Counted from the stretch's first letter, positions 1-9,014 are shown. The stretch is 60,621 nucleotides of DNA from Prevotella conceptionensis 9403948 (GCF_000312305.1 NZ_HE999446.1:252016-312636), one strand, 5' to 3'. Numbers and translations are program-made. Notes: a model not told the origin generated them from the letters alone.

Positions 1-89
1 AATTATTTGCCATGATAAAAATAAGCTAATGTTAGATTTTTGGGGACTACTACAAAAAGCGACGATGTCTGTATTAACATTTATCCACC

Positions 90-824
90 CTATATGCGTT
101 TCTGTATTTCTCCCAAAAGCGTTTTTGTTTTGTTGGGTTGCCTACTGCTTAGATAATACACCTCGTTGCTCTTCGTAACAATGCGAATAAAGCAAGTGTC
201 TGAGTGTGTAAACAGCATGATGCGCAAATCGTCGTTCGTTACGAAGTTGCCCAGCCTTGTCTTTCGTGCCTCAAACCCGCTGGAACGGTGCTTTATCGCG
301 GGCAAGCTGCTTTTCAAACTAAGTTGTTTGATGTCTTCGTACGGGATGTTTGTGCCATATAAGCCGTGGATTTCCAACTCTTTTGGGTTAAACGAGAGGT
401 CTATGTCGCCACTGCCATGAAAGGAAACGGCCACGATAGCCACCAATTCGAGAAGAAAGACGACGGCAATGGTGACGATAAGCACTGTGCTTTTCTGCTG
501 AGAACCGCCTTTACCCGATTTGCATTTCTTGCCGTATGCAAACAGCAAGCCCAGTGGAACGGGCAAAGAAACGAATAGCGTGTAAAGCAATAGGTTGTCG
601 AAATAAATGGAAACACCACCGCCAATTAAGGTGATTACGTTGCCTGTGCTTATCCATCTACACAACAACGCACGCCACGCCTTACCTTCTTCAACCTCTT
701 CCCCCGTCTTGTCAGAGTCAACTCCCACAATCTTATCCGTTCGTTTCCTTATTCGGTTTACGACAATAAGATTGACTGCCACAACAAGGAGCAATATCGT
801 GATTAAGATGATACCATCATTCAT
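90..824 (-). CDS. Membrane protein with C-terminal PH-like domain, unknown function
   Basis: I do not recognise a named family. The 244-residue product has a hydrophobic N-terminal helix (about residues 5-22), a charged linker rich in Asp/Glu/Lys (24-50), two further hydrophobic segments (about 61-98) and a fourth (about 113-134). The remaining 110 residues (about 140-244) are soluble, with alternating beta-type strands and a final amphipathic helix, which resembles bacterial PH-like domains attached to membrane anchors. It probably sits in the inner membrane. A TAnnTTTG-type box lies about 150 bp upstream of the start and no co-directional neighbour is close, so it looks monocistronic. The membrane topology is well supported; the PH-like assignment is inference. 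Confidence 0.7.
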   Translation of the reverse strand: MNDGIILITILLLVVAVNLIVVNRIRKRTDKIVGVDSDKTGEEVEEGKAWRALLCRWISTGNVITLIGGGVSIYFDNLLLYTLFVSLPVPLGLLFAYGKKCKSGKGGSQQKSTVLIVTIAVVFLLELVAIVAVSFHGSGDIDLSFNPKELEIHGLYGTNIPYEDIKQLSLKSSLPAIKHRSSGFEARKTRLGNFVTNDDLRIMLFTHSDTCFIRIVTKSNEVYYLSSRQPNKTKTLLGEIQKRI

Positions 825-975
825 GGGTTGTATATGTTAATTTTGTATGGTTATTATTCATGTCAAAGGTTGCCTTATTAATAAGGTGTGGCCTACGATA
901 TGGCCATGTCTGTGCTTTCGTTTTGCCCTAAGCCGCATCCAACTAAACGCACTTGCAAAACGTTGAACGGCTGGG

Positions 976-983
976 CAAAGGTA
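976..983 (-). promoter_or_regulatory. Bacteroidota -7 box for the 90-824 gene
   Basis: On the minus strand this reads TACCTTTG, a perfect match to the TAnnTTTG -7 consensus. A possible -33 TTG lies about 23 bp upstream (plus 1007-1009), slightly farther than usual. The leader would be about 145 nt. Confidence 0.45.
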
Positions 984-1027
984 CGAATTATATTCTAAAC
1001 CTAGACCAATGGTGATAATTTTACAAG

Positions 1028-1255
1028 TTGATCGATTAACAGGCTGATTTCAACTGCTAAACTTCTTGTCAACTTGTCAACTGCTAAACCTCTTGTCAAC
1101 TCGTCTTCTCATCAACTTGTTAACTTATCTTCTGGTTCACTTGTCAACTTGTTAACCTGCCTTCTCGTTAACTTTTCAACCTCTCGCCACCCCGTCTTCT
1201 CGTCAACTTGTCAACTTGTTAACTCGTTAACCCTTCAACTGCTCAGCCTTAACTT
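1028..1255. repeat. Degenerate short-period array (GTCAACTT-like words)
   Basis: The gap before the phosphatase gene is built of words such as CTTGTCAACTCG and GTTAACTT repeated with substitutions, roughly 8-9 bp apart. It contains an open frame only because the words lack stops. The same kind of sequence fills gaps near 4.7, 15.5, 17.1, 20.6, 34.4 and 43.5 kb. Confidence 0.7.
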
Positions 1256-1288
1256 CCCCATTGTCTTGGCCAAGTTCAAAAAATTAAT

Positions 1289-1296
1289 TATCTTTG
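1289..1296 (+). promoter_or_regulatory. -7 box of the phosphatase-fur transcript
   Basis: TATCTTTG matches TAnnTTTG. Transcription would begin near 1303, leaving a leader of about 15 nt before the ATG at 1318. This supports 1318 rather than the upstream TTG at 1294 as the start. Confidence 0.55.
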
Positions 1297-1317
1297 CACA
1301 TTCATTATTATCGCCTT

Positions 1318-2601
1318 ATGAGAAAAGCTACAATTCTATTTTACGCTTTGACCCTTAGCGTTGGTGCGTTTGCCCAACAGGCCAAAGAAGATTTCAAGAA
1401 AGACAGACTTATGTCTGCCGGTAATTACTGGGCCTACCCCGGTCCGCAAAAGGCACAGACGCCTGCGCCAAAAGGTTACAAGCCGTTTTACATCAGCCAC
1501 TATGGCAGGCATGGGTCGCGCTATCTCATTGGCATGAAAGACTACGACACCGCTTACTTTTCTTTGGCTAAGGCCGACAGCTTAGGCAAGCTTACCCCGC
1601 TGGGAAAAGCAACAATGGGCAAACTAAAACTGATTCGCGAAGAGGCAATGGGGCGCGACGGCGAACTGACACAGCGCGGAGCAGAACAACATAAGGGCAT
1701 CGCACGCCGCATGTTCAAGAATTTCCCTGAGGTTTTTGCAGGACGAACAACCGTCGATGCCAAGAGTACTACCGTTATTCGCTGCATTTTATCCATGGAA
1801 AACGCCTTGCAACAACTTTTGTTGCTCAATCCACAGCTCACGATTAAACACGACGCCAGCATGCACGACATGTATTATATGAACCAAACGGACGACAGCT
1901 TGCGTGCGAAAAAGATGCGCGGACGTGCAAAAGACGAGTGGACGGCGTTTGCGAAGAGACATGACATGCACGAAAGACTGATGAATTCGCTTTTCAACGA
2001 CCCCGAATATTGGAAACAAAACCTTAACGGCACCGAGTTTAACCGAACGCTTATCAGGGTGGCCAACAACGTGCAGAGCACAGAACTTCGCCATAAGTTG
2101 CAACTGCTCGACCTCTTTACGGACGAAGAGCTGTACGACAATTGGCTGGTGGGCAATGCCCGTTGGTACATCGCCTATGGCCCTTCGCCATTGAACGGCG
2201 GCACGCAACCTTACAGTCAACGTAACCTATTGCGCAACATCATAACCCAAGCAGACAGCTGCATCGCGCTGCCTAACCCTGGCGCAACGCTGCGTTATGG
2301 GCACGACACCATGGTGATGCCTTTGGTTTGTTTGCTAGACTTAAACCAAAACGGCCGACAAATCGTCGACTTGGAAAAGCTTGCCGCCGAGAATTGGGTG
2401 GACTATAAAATCTTCCCGATGGCATCTAACCTGCAATTTGTATTCTATCGCAAGAACGTTGCCGACAAAGATGTGCTTTTCAAGGTGATGCTTAACGAGA
2501 ACGAGGCCACACTTCCGCTGAAAGCTGTTAGCGGTTCGTATTATCGATGGAAGGACTTCCGCGACTTTTATCTGAAAAAATTAGACGCTTACAAAGAATA
2601 A
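1318..2601 (+). CDS. Histidine acid phosphatase (MINPP/phytase-like)
   Basis: A secreted histidine-clade phosphatase that probably removes phosphate from organic phosphate esters such as inositol phosphates. The start at 1318 gives a clear signal peptide (MRKATILFYALTLSVGAFA, then QQ). The mature protein carries the catalytic motif GRHGSRY (about residues 63-69, nucleophilic His in RHG). A C-terminal GHDTMVMPL holds the second catalytic His-Asp, in the position where MINPP enzymes have HAE. The product of 427 residues is normal for the family. The stop codon is followed directly by the ATG of the Fur-family gene, so the two are cotranscribed. The family is confident; the substrate is inference. 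Confidence 0.88.
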   Translation: MRKATILFYALTLSVGAFAQQAKEDFKKDRLMSAGNYWAYPGPQKAQTPAPKGYKPFYISHYGRHGSRYLIGMKDYDTAYFSLAKADSLGKLTPLGKATMGKLKLIREEAMGRDGELTQRGAEQHKGIARRMFKNFPEVFAGRTTVDAKSTTVIRCILSMENALQQLLLLNPQLTIKHDASMHDMYYMNQTDDSLRAKKMRGRAKDEWTAFAKRHDMHERLMNSLFNDPEYWKQNLNGTEFNRTLIRVANNVQSTELRHKLQLLDLFTDEELYDNWLVGNARWYIAYGPSPLNGGTQPYSQRNLLRNIITQADSCIALPNPGATLRYGHDTMVMPLVCLLDLNQNGRQIVDLEKLAAENWVDYKIFPMASNLQFVFYRKNVADKDVLFKVMLNENEATLPLKAVSGSYYRWKDFRDFYLKKLDAYKE

Positions 2602-3030
2602 ATGCAGGATGAAACCTACTTTGTGGCGAAACTAACGCTGCGCCACATCAAGCCGACGGCTACGCGACTGCTTATTGTTCGCGAGATGATGCGGGGCGAC
2701 GAGACGGTCTCGTTGCCCGAACTTGAACGCCTATTGCCCACGATAGACAAGAGCACCATCTCGCGAACACTCTCGCTTTTCTTGCTCCACAGGCTCATTC
2801 ACGCCATCGACGACGGGTCGGGCGCACTGAAATACGCCGTATGTGCAGACGATTGCGACTGCACTGTGCAAGACGAGCACACGCACTTTTATTGCGAACA
2901 TTGCCACCGCACGTTCTGTCTTAAACAATTGGCGGTGCCGGTGGTGCCGTTACCCGACGGCTTTCGGCTAAATAGTGTGAACTATGTTCTTAAAGGAGTA
3001 TGCCCCGAATGCGAGAGGAAGGAGAAATAA
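2602..3030 (+). CDS. Fur-family transcriptional regulator
   Basis: A 142-residue metal-dependent repressor of the Fur/Zur/PerR family. The N-terminal winged helix spans about residues 8-70, with a recognition-helix segment around DKSTISRTLSLF. The C-terminal half has two Cys pairs, C98-x2-C101 and C134-x2-C137, which form the structural zinc site, and His93/His95 in HTHFYC as likely regulatory metal ligands. The three extra Cys/Asp residues around 81-87 (CADDCDC) are unusual and could bind metal. The start codon abuts the stop of the phosphatase gene, so translation is probably coupled. Which metal it senses cannot be told from sequence; a Zur-like role is a guess. Confidence 0.88.
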   Translation: MQDETYFVAKLTLRHIKPTATRLLIVREMMRGDETVSLPELERLLPTIDKSTISRTLSLFLLHRLIHAIDDGSGALKYAVCADDCDCTVQDEHTHFYCEHCHRTFCLKQLAVPVVPLPDGFRLNSVNYVLKGVCPECERKEK

Positions 3031-3109
3031 GGAGTTAAGACGTTGAGGAGTTAAGGAGTTAAGGAGTTATGGAGTTAAGCCAAATGCTTTGTTGCAGAGT
3101 AAAAAAAGA

Positions 3110-3245
3110 ACTCATAAACTCACAAAGTCATAAACTCACAAACTCACAAGCTCATAAACTCACAAACTCACAAGCTCATAAACTCACAAAGTCACAAGCT
3201 TATAAACTCATAAGTTCACAAACTCACAAACTCATAAAGTCACAA
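3110..3245. repeat. Octamer array, 17 units of ACTCAYAA type
   Basis: Seventeen consecutive 8-bp words (ACTCATAA, ACTCACAA, AGTCATAA, GCTCATAA and similar) run for 136 bp with no insertion or deletion. The region just upstream (3031-3075) has GAGTTAAG octamers, and the phrase GCCAAATGCTTTGTTGCAGA also occurs near 34.24 kb. Confidence 0.85.
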
Positions 3246-3256
3246 AGCATATCACT

Positions 3257-3330
3257 CCCCTCTCCCCTCGGAGAGGGGTTGGGGTGAGGCTTCACAAAGC
3301 ATATCACTCCCCTCTCCCCTTGGAGAGGGG
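3257..3330. repeat. Two direct copies of a CCCCTCTCC hairpin
   Basis: The inverted repeat CCCCTCTCC-CCTCG-GAGAGGGG sits at 3257-3278, and a second copy within a duplicated segment of about 52 bp (including CACAAAGCATATCACT) sits at 3309-3330. A third copy lies at about 34487-34510. They could work as transcript-end hairpins or be dispersed repeats; there is no clear T-tract. Confidence 0.7.
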
Positions 3331-3385
3331 TTGGGGGGTGAGGCCGAGAGGCGTTGGGACTGACGCTTTTTATTCAAGATAACAC

Positions 3386-4708
3386 ATGGAACAAAAGACA
3401 ACCAAAGCCGTTATTTACGGCGTTAACGACCGCCCACCCCTGCAAGAAACTCTTTTTGCGGCCGTTCAACACCTGCTCGCCATCTTCGTGGCCATCATCA
3501 CGCCGCCGCTAATCATCGCCAAAGCCTTGAAGATGGACCTCGCCACCACGGGTTTTCTCGTGTCGATGGCACTCTTCGTATCGGGTGTTGCCACCTTCAT
3601 ACAATGCCGCAAGTTCGGCCCAGTGGGCTGCGGACTACTTTGTGTGCAAGGCACCAGTTTCTCGTTTATTGGTCCCATCATCGCCATTGGTCAGGTAGGC
3701 GGGCTGCCCTTGATATTCGGAGCCTGCATTGCTGCCGCTCCCGTAGAGATGGCCGTTAGCTATTCGTTTAAATATTTACGGCGAATTATCACGCCTTTGG
3801 TAAGCGGCATCGTGGTGATGCTCATCGGATTGAGCCTTGTTAAGGCAGGCGTAATGGCCTGTGGAGGGGGCGATCTTGCAGCGGCAGACTTTGGCTCGCC
3901 GCGCAATCTCATCGTTGCCGCCACGGTGTTGACCAGTGTTATCGCCTTGAATTGCAGCAACAACAAATACGTACGCATGAGTTCTATCATACTAGGCGTA
4001 GTTATTGGCTATGTGTTGGCACTCTGCATGGGCATGGTAGACTTTGGTAGTTTGAACGTAGGCGACGTAAAATCGTTCTATGTACCCGTTCCTTTTAAGC
4101 TAGGTATCGACTTTAACATCTCCTCCATCATTGCTGTTGCATTGGTTTATCTTGTTACGGCCATCGAGGCCACGGGCGATGTAACGGCCAATTCGATGGT
4201 TTCGGGCGAGTCCGTAGACGGCGAAGTGTACGTAAAGCGCGTTTCGGGAGGTGTGTTCGCCGATGGACTCAACTCGCTTTTGGCAGGCATTTTCTCCTCA
4301 TTCCCCAACTCCATCTTCGCTCAAAACAACGGTATTATCCAGCTTACGGGCGTGGCGAGCCGCTATGTGGGCTACTTCATCGCTGCGATGTTGGTGGTTT
4401 TGGGCCTCTTCCCCATCGTGGGCATCGTATTTTCGCTCATGCCCTCGCCCGTATTAGGCGGTGCCACGCTACTGATGTTCGGCACGGTGGCCGCCGCAGG
4501 TGTTCGCATCGTGTGCAGCGAGAAGCTAGATCGCAAGGCCGTGTTGGTTATTGCAGCTAGTTTGGCATTGGGAATGGGCGTCGAACTAATGCCCGACATA
4601 CTGAAACAATTGCCCGAAGGGGTACGCACAATCTTCTCGTCGGGTATCACCACGGGCGGACTAACTGCTATCTTAGCTAACGCCCTGTTCAATAGAAAGC
4701 GAATTTAG
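3386..4708 (+). CDS. pbuX: NCS2-family xanthine/uracil permease
   Basis: An inner-membrane nucleobase:cation symporter of 440 residues, almost wholly hydrophobic, with about 12-14 membrane segments. Family marks are the early QH motif (AVQHLLA, residues 27-33), the conserved glutamate of TM8 in AIEATGDV (E261), and FAQNNG (311-316) in TM10, which line the substrate site in UraA/XanQ-type carriers. The gene is followed by xpt on the same strand, so the likely substrate is xanthine (possibly guanine), imported and then converted to XMP. The 184-bp gap to xpt is filled with octamer repeats. The family is certain; the substrate is inferred from context. Confidence 0.88.
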   Translation: MEQKTTKAVIYGVNDRPPLQETLFAAVQHLLAIFVAIITPPLIIAKALKMDLATTGFLVSMALFVSGVATFIQCRKFGPVGCGLLCVQGTSFSFIGPIIAIGQVGGLPLIFGACIAAAPVEMAVSYSFKYLRRIITPLVSGIVVMLIGLSLVKAGVMACGGGDLAAADFGSPRNLIVAATVLTSVIALNCSNNKYVRMSSIILGVVIGYVLALCMGMVDFGSLNVGDVKSFYVPVPFKLGIDFNISSIIAVALVYLVTAIEATGDVTANSMVSGESVDGEVYVKRVSGGVFADGLNSLLAGIFSSFPNSIFAQNNGIIQLTGVASRYVGYFIAAMLVVLGLFPIVGIVFSLMPSPVLGGATLLMFGTVAAAGVRIVCSEKLDRKAVLVIAASLALGMGVELMPDILKQLPEGVRTIFSSGITTGGLTAILANALFNRKRI

Positions 4709-4714
4709 TTGGTG

Positions 4715-4885
4715 AGTTTATGAGTTGATAAGTTGGTAAGTTTTCGCTTACAATCTGCCTATCAACTCAAAAGCTCATAAACCCAACAACTCAAAATCCC
4801 ACCAATTCAAAAACTCATAAACTCGTTAACTTGTCAACTCACAAACTCGTTAACTCATCAACTCGTCAACTCCCAAACCCACCAA
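4715..4885. repeat. Octamer-type array between permease and xpt
   Basis: Words such as AACTCATA, AACTCGTT and CATCAACT repeat at about 8 bp throughout the gap. I see no terminator, so the permease and xpt may still share a transcript. Confidence 0.65.
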
Positions 4886-4892
4886 CTCACAA

Positions 4893-5462
4893 ATGGATAA
4901 ATTAAAAACGCGCATTCTTCAAGACGGCAAATGCTACGAAGGCGGCATTTTAAAGGTAGACAGCTTTATCAATCACCAGATGGACCCCAACCTGATGATG
5001 GAAGTAGCGAAGGAATTCAGCCAGCATTTTGCCGACGCACACATCAACAAGATTGTCACCATCGAGGCTAGCGGCATCGCACCCGCCATCCTTGTGGGCT
5101 ACATCATGCAGTTGCCCGTGGTGTTCATCAAGAAAAAGCAGCCTAAAACGATGGACAACATGCTCACTTCGGTGGTGCATTCGTTCACCAAAGACCGCAG
5201 TTACACGGTGTGTATCTCGGCCGACTACCTCACCCCGCAAGACCATGTGCTGTTTATCGACGACTTCTTGGCCAACGGCAACGCCTCGATGGGCGTGATA
5301 GACCTCTGCAAACAGGCTGGCGCACGCCTCGAAGGTATGGGTTTCATCATCGAAAAAGCTTTCCAAAAGGGCGGCGATGCCCTGCGCCAACTAGGCATCC
5401 GCTATAAGGCATTGGCCACCGTAGAAAGCTTGGACAACTGCAAAATTAAGTTGAGAGATTAA
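4893..5462 (+). CDS. xpt: Xanthine phosphoribosyltransferase
   Basis: Converts xanthine and PRPP to XMP in purine salvage in the cytoplasm. The 189-residue length matches Xpt. The PRPP-binding loop is [13 protein letters not shown] (about 120-132), with the paired acidic residues D123-D124. EASGIAPA (58-65) is the typical Xpt pyrophosphate-binding stretch, and [10 protein letters not shown] (80-89) fits the flexible active-site loop. It lies downstream of the permease, giving an uptake-plus-salvage pair, and converges with upp across a bidirectional terminator. Confidence 0.95.
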   Translation: MDKLKTRILQDGKCYEGGILKVDSFINHQMDPNLMMEVAKEFSQHFADAHINKIVTIEASGIAPAILVGYIMQLPVVFIKKKQPKTMDNMLTSVVHSFTKDRSYTVCISADYLTPQDHVLFIDDFLANGNASMGVIDLCKQAGARLEGMGFIIEKAFQKGGDALRQLGIRYKALATVESLDNCKIKLRD

Positions 5463-5465
5463 GCT

Positions 5466-5690
5466 CAAGGCCAGGGATATTCGTTCTTCTGCCTGCACAA
5501 AATCGAAAAAGTCCTACAACGTCTGCCACGTCAAGGCTAAGGATATTCGCCCTTCTGCCAGCACGAAATCGGAAAAGTCCTATTACGTCTGCCATGTCAA
5601 GGCCAGGGATATTCGTTCTTCTGCCCGCACAAAATCGAAAAAGCCCTACTACGTCTGCCATGTCAAGGATAGGGATATTCGTTTTTTTTG
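5466..5690. repeat. 66-bp tandem repeat (3.4 copies)
   Basis: Copies begin at 5466, 5532, 5598 and 5664 (partial), each starting CAAGG(C)..AGGGATATTCG, with a few substitutions and no indels. The array starts four bases after the xpt stop. Because 66 is a multiple of three, the minus strand has an open frame through it (5446-5784) with 22-residue repeats; I regard that frame as a by-product. Confidence 0.9.
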
Positions 5691-5755
5691 CCCACCTAAC
5701 CAGTCCCAAAAACCTCTTAGAAACCGCCAAATAAGGCCTTACCACCCCATCAAAA

Positions 5756-5800
5756 CGAGGGCCAGCCCAACTTTTTTCAAGCAAGTTAGGCTGGCCCTCG
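5756..5800. terminator. Bidirectional terminator between xpt and upp
   Basis: An 18-bp nearly perfect stem, CGAGGGCCAGCC(C)AACTT paired with AAGTTAGGCTGGCCCTCG. It has T-rich sequence on the plus side (ATGCGTTTT) and on the minus side (CGTTTTGATG). It lies between the convergent xpt and upp genes. Confidence 0.85.
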
Positions 5801-5859
5801 TATGCGTTTTATCGCTATTTAAGCTTTTGCGTTTTATCGCTATTTAAGTTTTATGGTGT

Positions 5860-6519
5860 CTACACCTTCTCGCCATAGCAAAGGTCGCCGGCATCGCCGA
5901 AACCAGGCACAATGTACTTATGTTCGTTCAATCCGGGGTCGATGGCGGCGCACCAGATGGTGGTCTTGTCCTCGGGGAACGTCTTGCGGATGTGCTCAAT
6001 GCCCTCGGGCGATGCGATAACACAAGCCACATGGATGCGTTTGGGCGTGCCTTTGGTCAAGAAAGCCTTATAGCCAAGTTCCATCGAACCACCCGTCGCC
6101 AACATCGGGTCGGCAATAATGAGGTTCTTGCCCTCGATGTTCGGCGTGGCCAGATACTCCACATGTATGCCCACCTTGGTATGTTGCTCGTCAACATATT
6201 CGCGATAGGCCGACACAAAGGCATTGCCGGCGTGGTCGAAGATATTCAAAAAACCATTGTGGAAGGGCAATCCTGCGCGGAAGATAGTGGCCAGCACAAT
6301 CTTATCCGTAGGCACTTGCACGCTCGCCGTGCCCAAAGGTGTCGTGATGTTGCGCGCCTCATAGTCCAAAGTCTTGCTTATCTCGTACGCCTCCAACTCG
6401 CCAATGCGTTGAATGTTGTTGCGAAAAAGCAGTCGGTTCTTTTGGTAGTCCACGTCGCGCATTTCGGCTAAGTACTGGTTTACAATCGAGTTCTGTTCGC
6501 TAAAATTTACTATCTTCAT
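5860..6519 (-). CDS. upp: Uracil phosphoribosyltransferase
   Basis: Converts uracil and PRPP to UMP in pyrimidine salvage. The 219-residue protein has the PRPP loop ADPMLATGGS (about 136-145), the early RAGLPFHNG (81-89) motif and the uracil-binding C-terminal loop PGFGDAGDLCYG (about 205-216). It follows its own -7 box at 6579-6586 with a leader of about 55 nt and ends at the terminator shared with xpt. With the permease and xpt it makes a small base-salvage locus, although it is transcribed separately. Confidence 0.95.
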   Translation of the reverse strand: MKIVNFSEQNSIVNQYLAEMRDVDYQKNRLLFRNNIQRIGELEAYEISKTLDYEARNITTPLGTASVQVPTDKIVLATIFRAGLPFHNGFLNIFDHAGNAFVSAYREYVDEQHTKVGIHVEYLATPNIEGKNLIIADPMLATGGSMELGYKAFLTKGTPKRIHVACVIASPEGIEHIRKTFPEDKTTIWCAAIDPGLNEHKYIVPGFGDAGDLCYGEKV

Positions 6520-6578
6520 TATCGTCAGAAATATAAGTATATGGGGTTGTTAAATGTTTCGGCTAATCTTTTGCCATG

Positions 6579-6586
6579 CAAAAGTA
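6579..6586 (-). promoter_or_regulatory. -7 box for upp
   Basis: The minus strand reads TACTTTTG, matching TAnnTTTG. No well-spaced -33 TTTG is visible. Confidence 0.45.
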
Positions 6587-6700
6587 TTAAATTCCCGCTT
6601 ATTTTTGTAATGTGCAAATAGCAAAAGTGGCGGCGCACCCTTATTTTTGCTTTCTTTAACCTAAAAAGAAAGCCGTTCGCGCATTTTTTCTCTCGCAAGC

Positions 6701-6731
6701 TTGGTGGTTATTTATGATTTTGCTACCTTTG
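6701..6731 (+). promoter_or_regulatory. Promoter of pckA
   Basis: TTGG at 6701 (-33) and TACCTTTG at 6724-6731 (-7) are 20 bp apart, the usual Bacteroidota spacing. The leader to the ATG at 6792 is about 55 nt. Confidence 0.7.
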
Positions 6732-6791
6732 CGCTGCATACCAAAAGACATGTGCTTAGGATAAAATTTCACACTTAAACATATTTAAAAA

Positions 6792-8405
6792 ATGGCAAAG
6801 TTTGACAAGTCAGTACTAGAAAAGTACGGAATTAAAGGTACAACAGAAGTTGTTTACAACCCTTCTTACGAAGTGTTGTTCGAAGAAGAGACCAAAGCCG
6901 GCCTCGAAGGATTTGAGAAAGGCCAAGTTACCGAGCTGGGTGCCGTTAACGTTAAGACGGGTATCTACACCGGCCGCTCGCCTAAGGACAAGTTTATCGT
7001 TGACGACGAGACTTCACACAACACCGTTTGGTGGACTTCCGACGAATATAAGAACGACAACCACCGCGCCAGCAAGGAAGCCTGGGCAGCCGTTAACAAG
7101 CTGGCTAAGGAAGAACTGTCTAACAAACGCCTTTTCGTGGTAGACGGTTTCTGCGGCGCCAACAAAGACACCCGCATGAAGATTCGCTTCATCGTGGAGG
7201 TTGCATGGCAAGCACACTTCGTTACCAACATGTTCATCAAGCCCGTAAACCAAGAAGAATTGGACCAAGAGCCCGACTTCATCGTTTACAACGCATCCAA
7301 AGCTAAGGTTGAAAACTACAAGGAACTGGGCCTGAACTCGGAAACGGCCGTGGTGTTCAACGTTACAACCAAAGAGCAAGTTATCCTTAACACCTGGTAT
7401 GGTGGCGAAATGAAGAAGGGTATGTTCTCCATGATGAACTACTACCTGCCCCTCAAAGGCATCGCTGCCATGCACTGCTCGGCCAACACCGACCTCAACG
7501 GAGAGAACACCGCCATCTTCTTCGGACTTTCTGGTACGGGTAAAACCACCCTTTCTACCGACCCGAAACGCTTGCTCATCGGCGACGACGAACACGGATG
7601 GGACGACAACGGCGTATTCAACTTCGAAGGCGGATGCTACGCTAAGGTTATCAACTTGGATAAGGAAAGCGAACCCGACATCTACGGTGCTATCCGTCGT
7701 AACGCACTGCTCGAGAACGTAACGGTAGATGCCAATGGCAAGATAGACTTCACCGACGGCAGCACAACCGAGAACACGCGCGTGTCTTACCCCATCAACC
7801 ACATCAAGAACATCGTTCGCCCCATCTCGGCTGGCCCCGCTGCTAAGCAAGTTATCTTCCTCAGCGCCGATGCCTTTGGTGTTCTTCCTCCCGTTTCTAT
7901 CCTCAGCCCCGAACAAACCAAGTACTACTTCCTTTCGGGCTTCACCGCTAAGCTTGCAGGTACCGAACGCGGTATCACCGAGCCCACGCCCACATTCTCG
8001 GCTTGTTTCGGCCAGGCGTTCCTCGAACTCCACCCCACGAAGTATGCCGAAGAGTTGGTAAAGAAGATGACCAAGAACGGTGCTAAGGCTTACCTCGTTA
8101 ACACCGGCTGGAACGGAACGGGCAAGCGCATCTCTATTAAGGACACCCGCGGCATCATCGATGCCATCCTTTGCGGTGCCATCAACAACGTTCCCACCAA
8201 GAAGTTGCCTATCTTCGACTTCGAAATTCCTACCGTTCTCGAAGGCGTTGCCACCAACATCCTCGATCCTCGCGACACCTATGCCGACCCCGCTCAGTGG
8301 GACGAGAAGGCTAAGGATTTGGCTGGCCGTTTCATCAAGAACTTCCAGAAGTACGAAGGCAACGAGGCTGGTAAGGCGCTCGTAGCTGCTGGTCCAAAGT
8401 TGTAA
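6792..8405 (+). CDS. pckA: Phosphoenolpyruvate carboxykinase (ATP)
   Basis: Interconverts oxaloacetate + ATP and PEP + CO2 + ADP. In succinate-producing Bacteroidota it usually runs towards oxaloacetate and feeds the reductive branch that ends at the sdh/frd complex, encoded 12 kb away here. The 537 residues are typical. The kinase P-loop is GLSGTGKTT (245-253), the second nucleotide/metal motif is LIGDDEHGW (262-270), the oxaloacetate-binding arginine lies in TGRSPKDKF (60-68), and the catalytic lysine/histidine region is around YGGEMKKGM (203-211). Codon use is strongly biased, as expected of a highly expressed gene. It has its own promoter and terminator. Confidence 0.97.
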   Translation: MAKFDKSVLEKYGIKGTTEVVYNPSYEVLFEEETKAGLEGFEKGQVTELGAVNVKTGIYTGRSPKDKFIVDDETSHNTVWWTSDEYKNDNHRASKEAWAAVNKLAKEELSNKRLFVVDGFCGANKDTRMKIRFIVEVAWQAHFVTNMFIKPVNQEELDQEPDFIVYNASKAKVENYKELGLNSETAVVFNVTTKEQVILNTWYGGEMKKGMFSMMNYYLPLKGIAAMHCSANTDLNGENTAIFFGLSGTGKTTLSTDPKRLLIGDDEHGWDDNGVFNFEGGCYAKVINLDKESEPDIYGAIRRNALLENVTVDANGKIDFTDGSTTENTRVSYPINHIKNIVRPISAGPAAKQVIFLSADAFGVLPPVSILSPEQTKYYFLSGFTAKLAGTERGITEPTPTFSACFGQAFLELHPTKYAEELVKKMTKNGAKAYLVNTGWNGTGKRISIKDTRGIIDAILCGAINNVPTKKLPIFDFEIPTVLEGVATNILDPRDTYADPAQWDEKAKDLAGRFIKNFQKYEGNEAGKALVAAGPKL

Positions 8406-8454
8406 TTGGCTTTAAGCACATTGATTTTTTTCATAGATCATTTTTAAATTGTTG

Positions 8455-8483
8455 GCTCGCTCCTTCGTGGGGCGAGCTTTTTT
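8455..8483 (+). terminator. pckA terminator
   Basis: Stem GCTCGCTCC / GGGGCGAGC around TTCGT, followed directly by TTTTTT. Confidence 0.88.
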
Positions 8484-8650
8484 GTGCCTTTTTGCAGCCC
8501 ACAAAAGTGTCCGTACAGGGGGTTAAACAGTGGCTAAGCCCTTGTTAACCCCAATCGGCATAGGCGCAAATAGCCCATTGGGGTTAAACGCTTAAACCAT
8601 GCCATGACACGGAACAACAGCTACAAGAATGTAAAATATTTGCACCATCT

Positions 8651-9014
8651 TTTAACATTATGAGTGCCCTCGCCGCAAAATATCCGAGCATGGGGCGAAA
8701 TTCGGCGCGTATTTTTCAAGTTTATAACCATCTGATTTACTGATGTTTACGATAAATTAGGCATAAAATACGGCCTTTTTAGCATAAATTTGGGGTGCTG
8801 GGCACAACTAAATGCCCAACCAAAAGTCACCAACCCATTTTTCATCTCTAAGGGGCTATTTGCCCATAAATAGCCCTTTACACGCCGCTTTTTATGCCTA
8901 TTTTCTGCGTTTTGGTGCTAAATGCAATGCGTTTTGGTGCTAAATGCAATGCGTTTTGATGCTAATTGCAGTGCGTTTTGGTGCTAAATGCAGGGTGTTT
9001 TGGTGCTAAATGCG
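8651..9014. repeat. 22-bp-phase palindrome element, copy 1
   Basis: Begins with the box TTTAACATTATGAGTGCC (8651-8668), which recurs in copies 2 and 3. It ends in an array of imperfect palindromes (TGCGTTTTGG-TGCTAAATGCA) starting at 8906, 8928, 8950, 8972 and 8996, that is 22, 22, 22 and 24 bp apart. The sequence between box and array is longer than in the other copies and also holds GGGCTATTTGCCCATAAATAGCCC. No gene is seen in 8484-9398. Confidence 0.85.

Noticed and set aside
1074..1358. 94-codon frame before the phosphatase gene
   Set aside because: Made of degenerate octamer words and runs into the phosphatase signal peptide in another frame.
5446..5784. 112-codon minus-strand frame with 22-residue repeats
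   Set aside because: It exists because the 66-bp tandem repeat has no stop in that frame; it overlaps the xpt end and the terminator and has no promoter.
7014..8033. 339-codon frame antisense to pckA
   Set aside because: Codon bias and full PckA homology on the plus strand explain it; the antisense protein has no recognisable features.
8906..9014. CRISPR array
   Set aside because: Units are contiguous palindromes with a 22-bp pitch and no unique spacers; no cas genes nearby.
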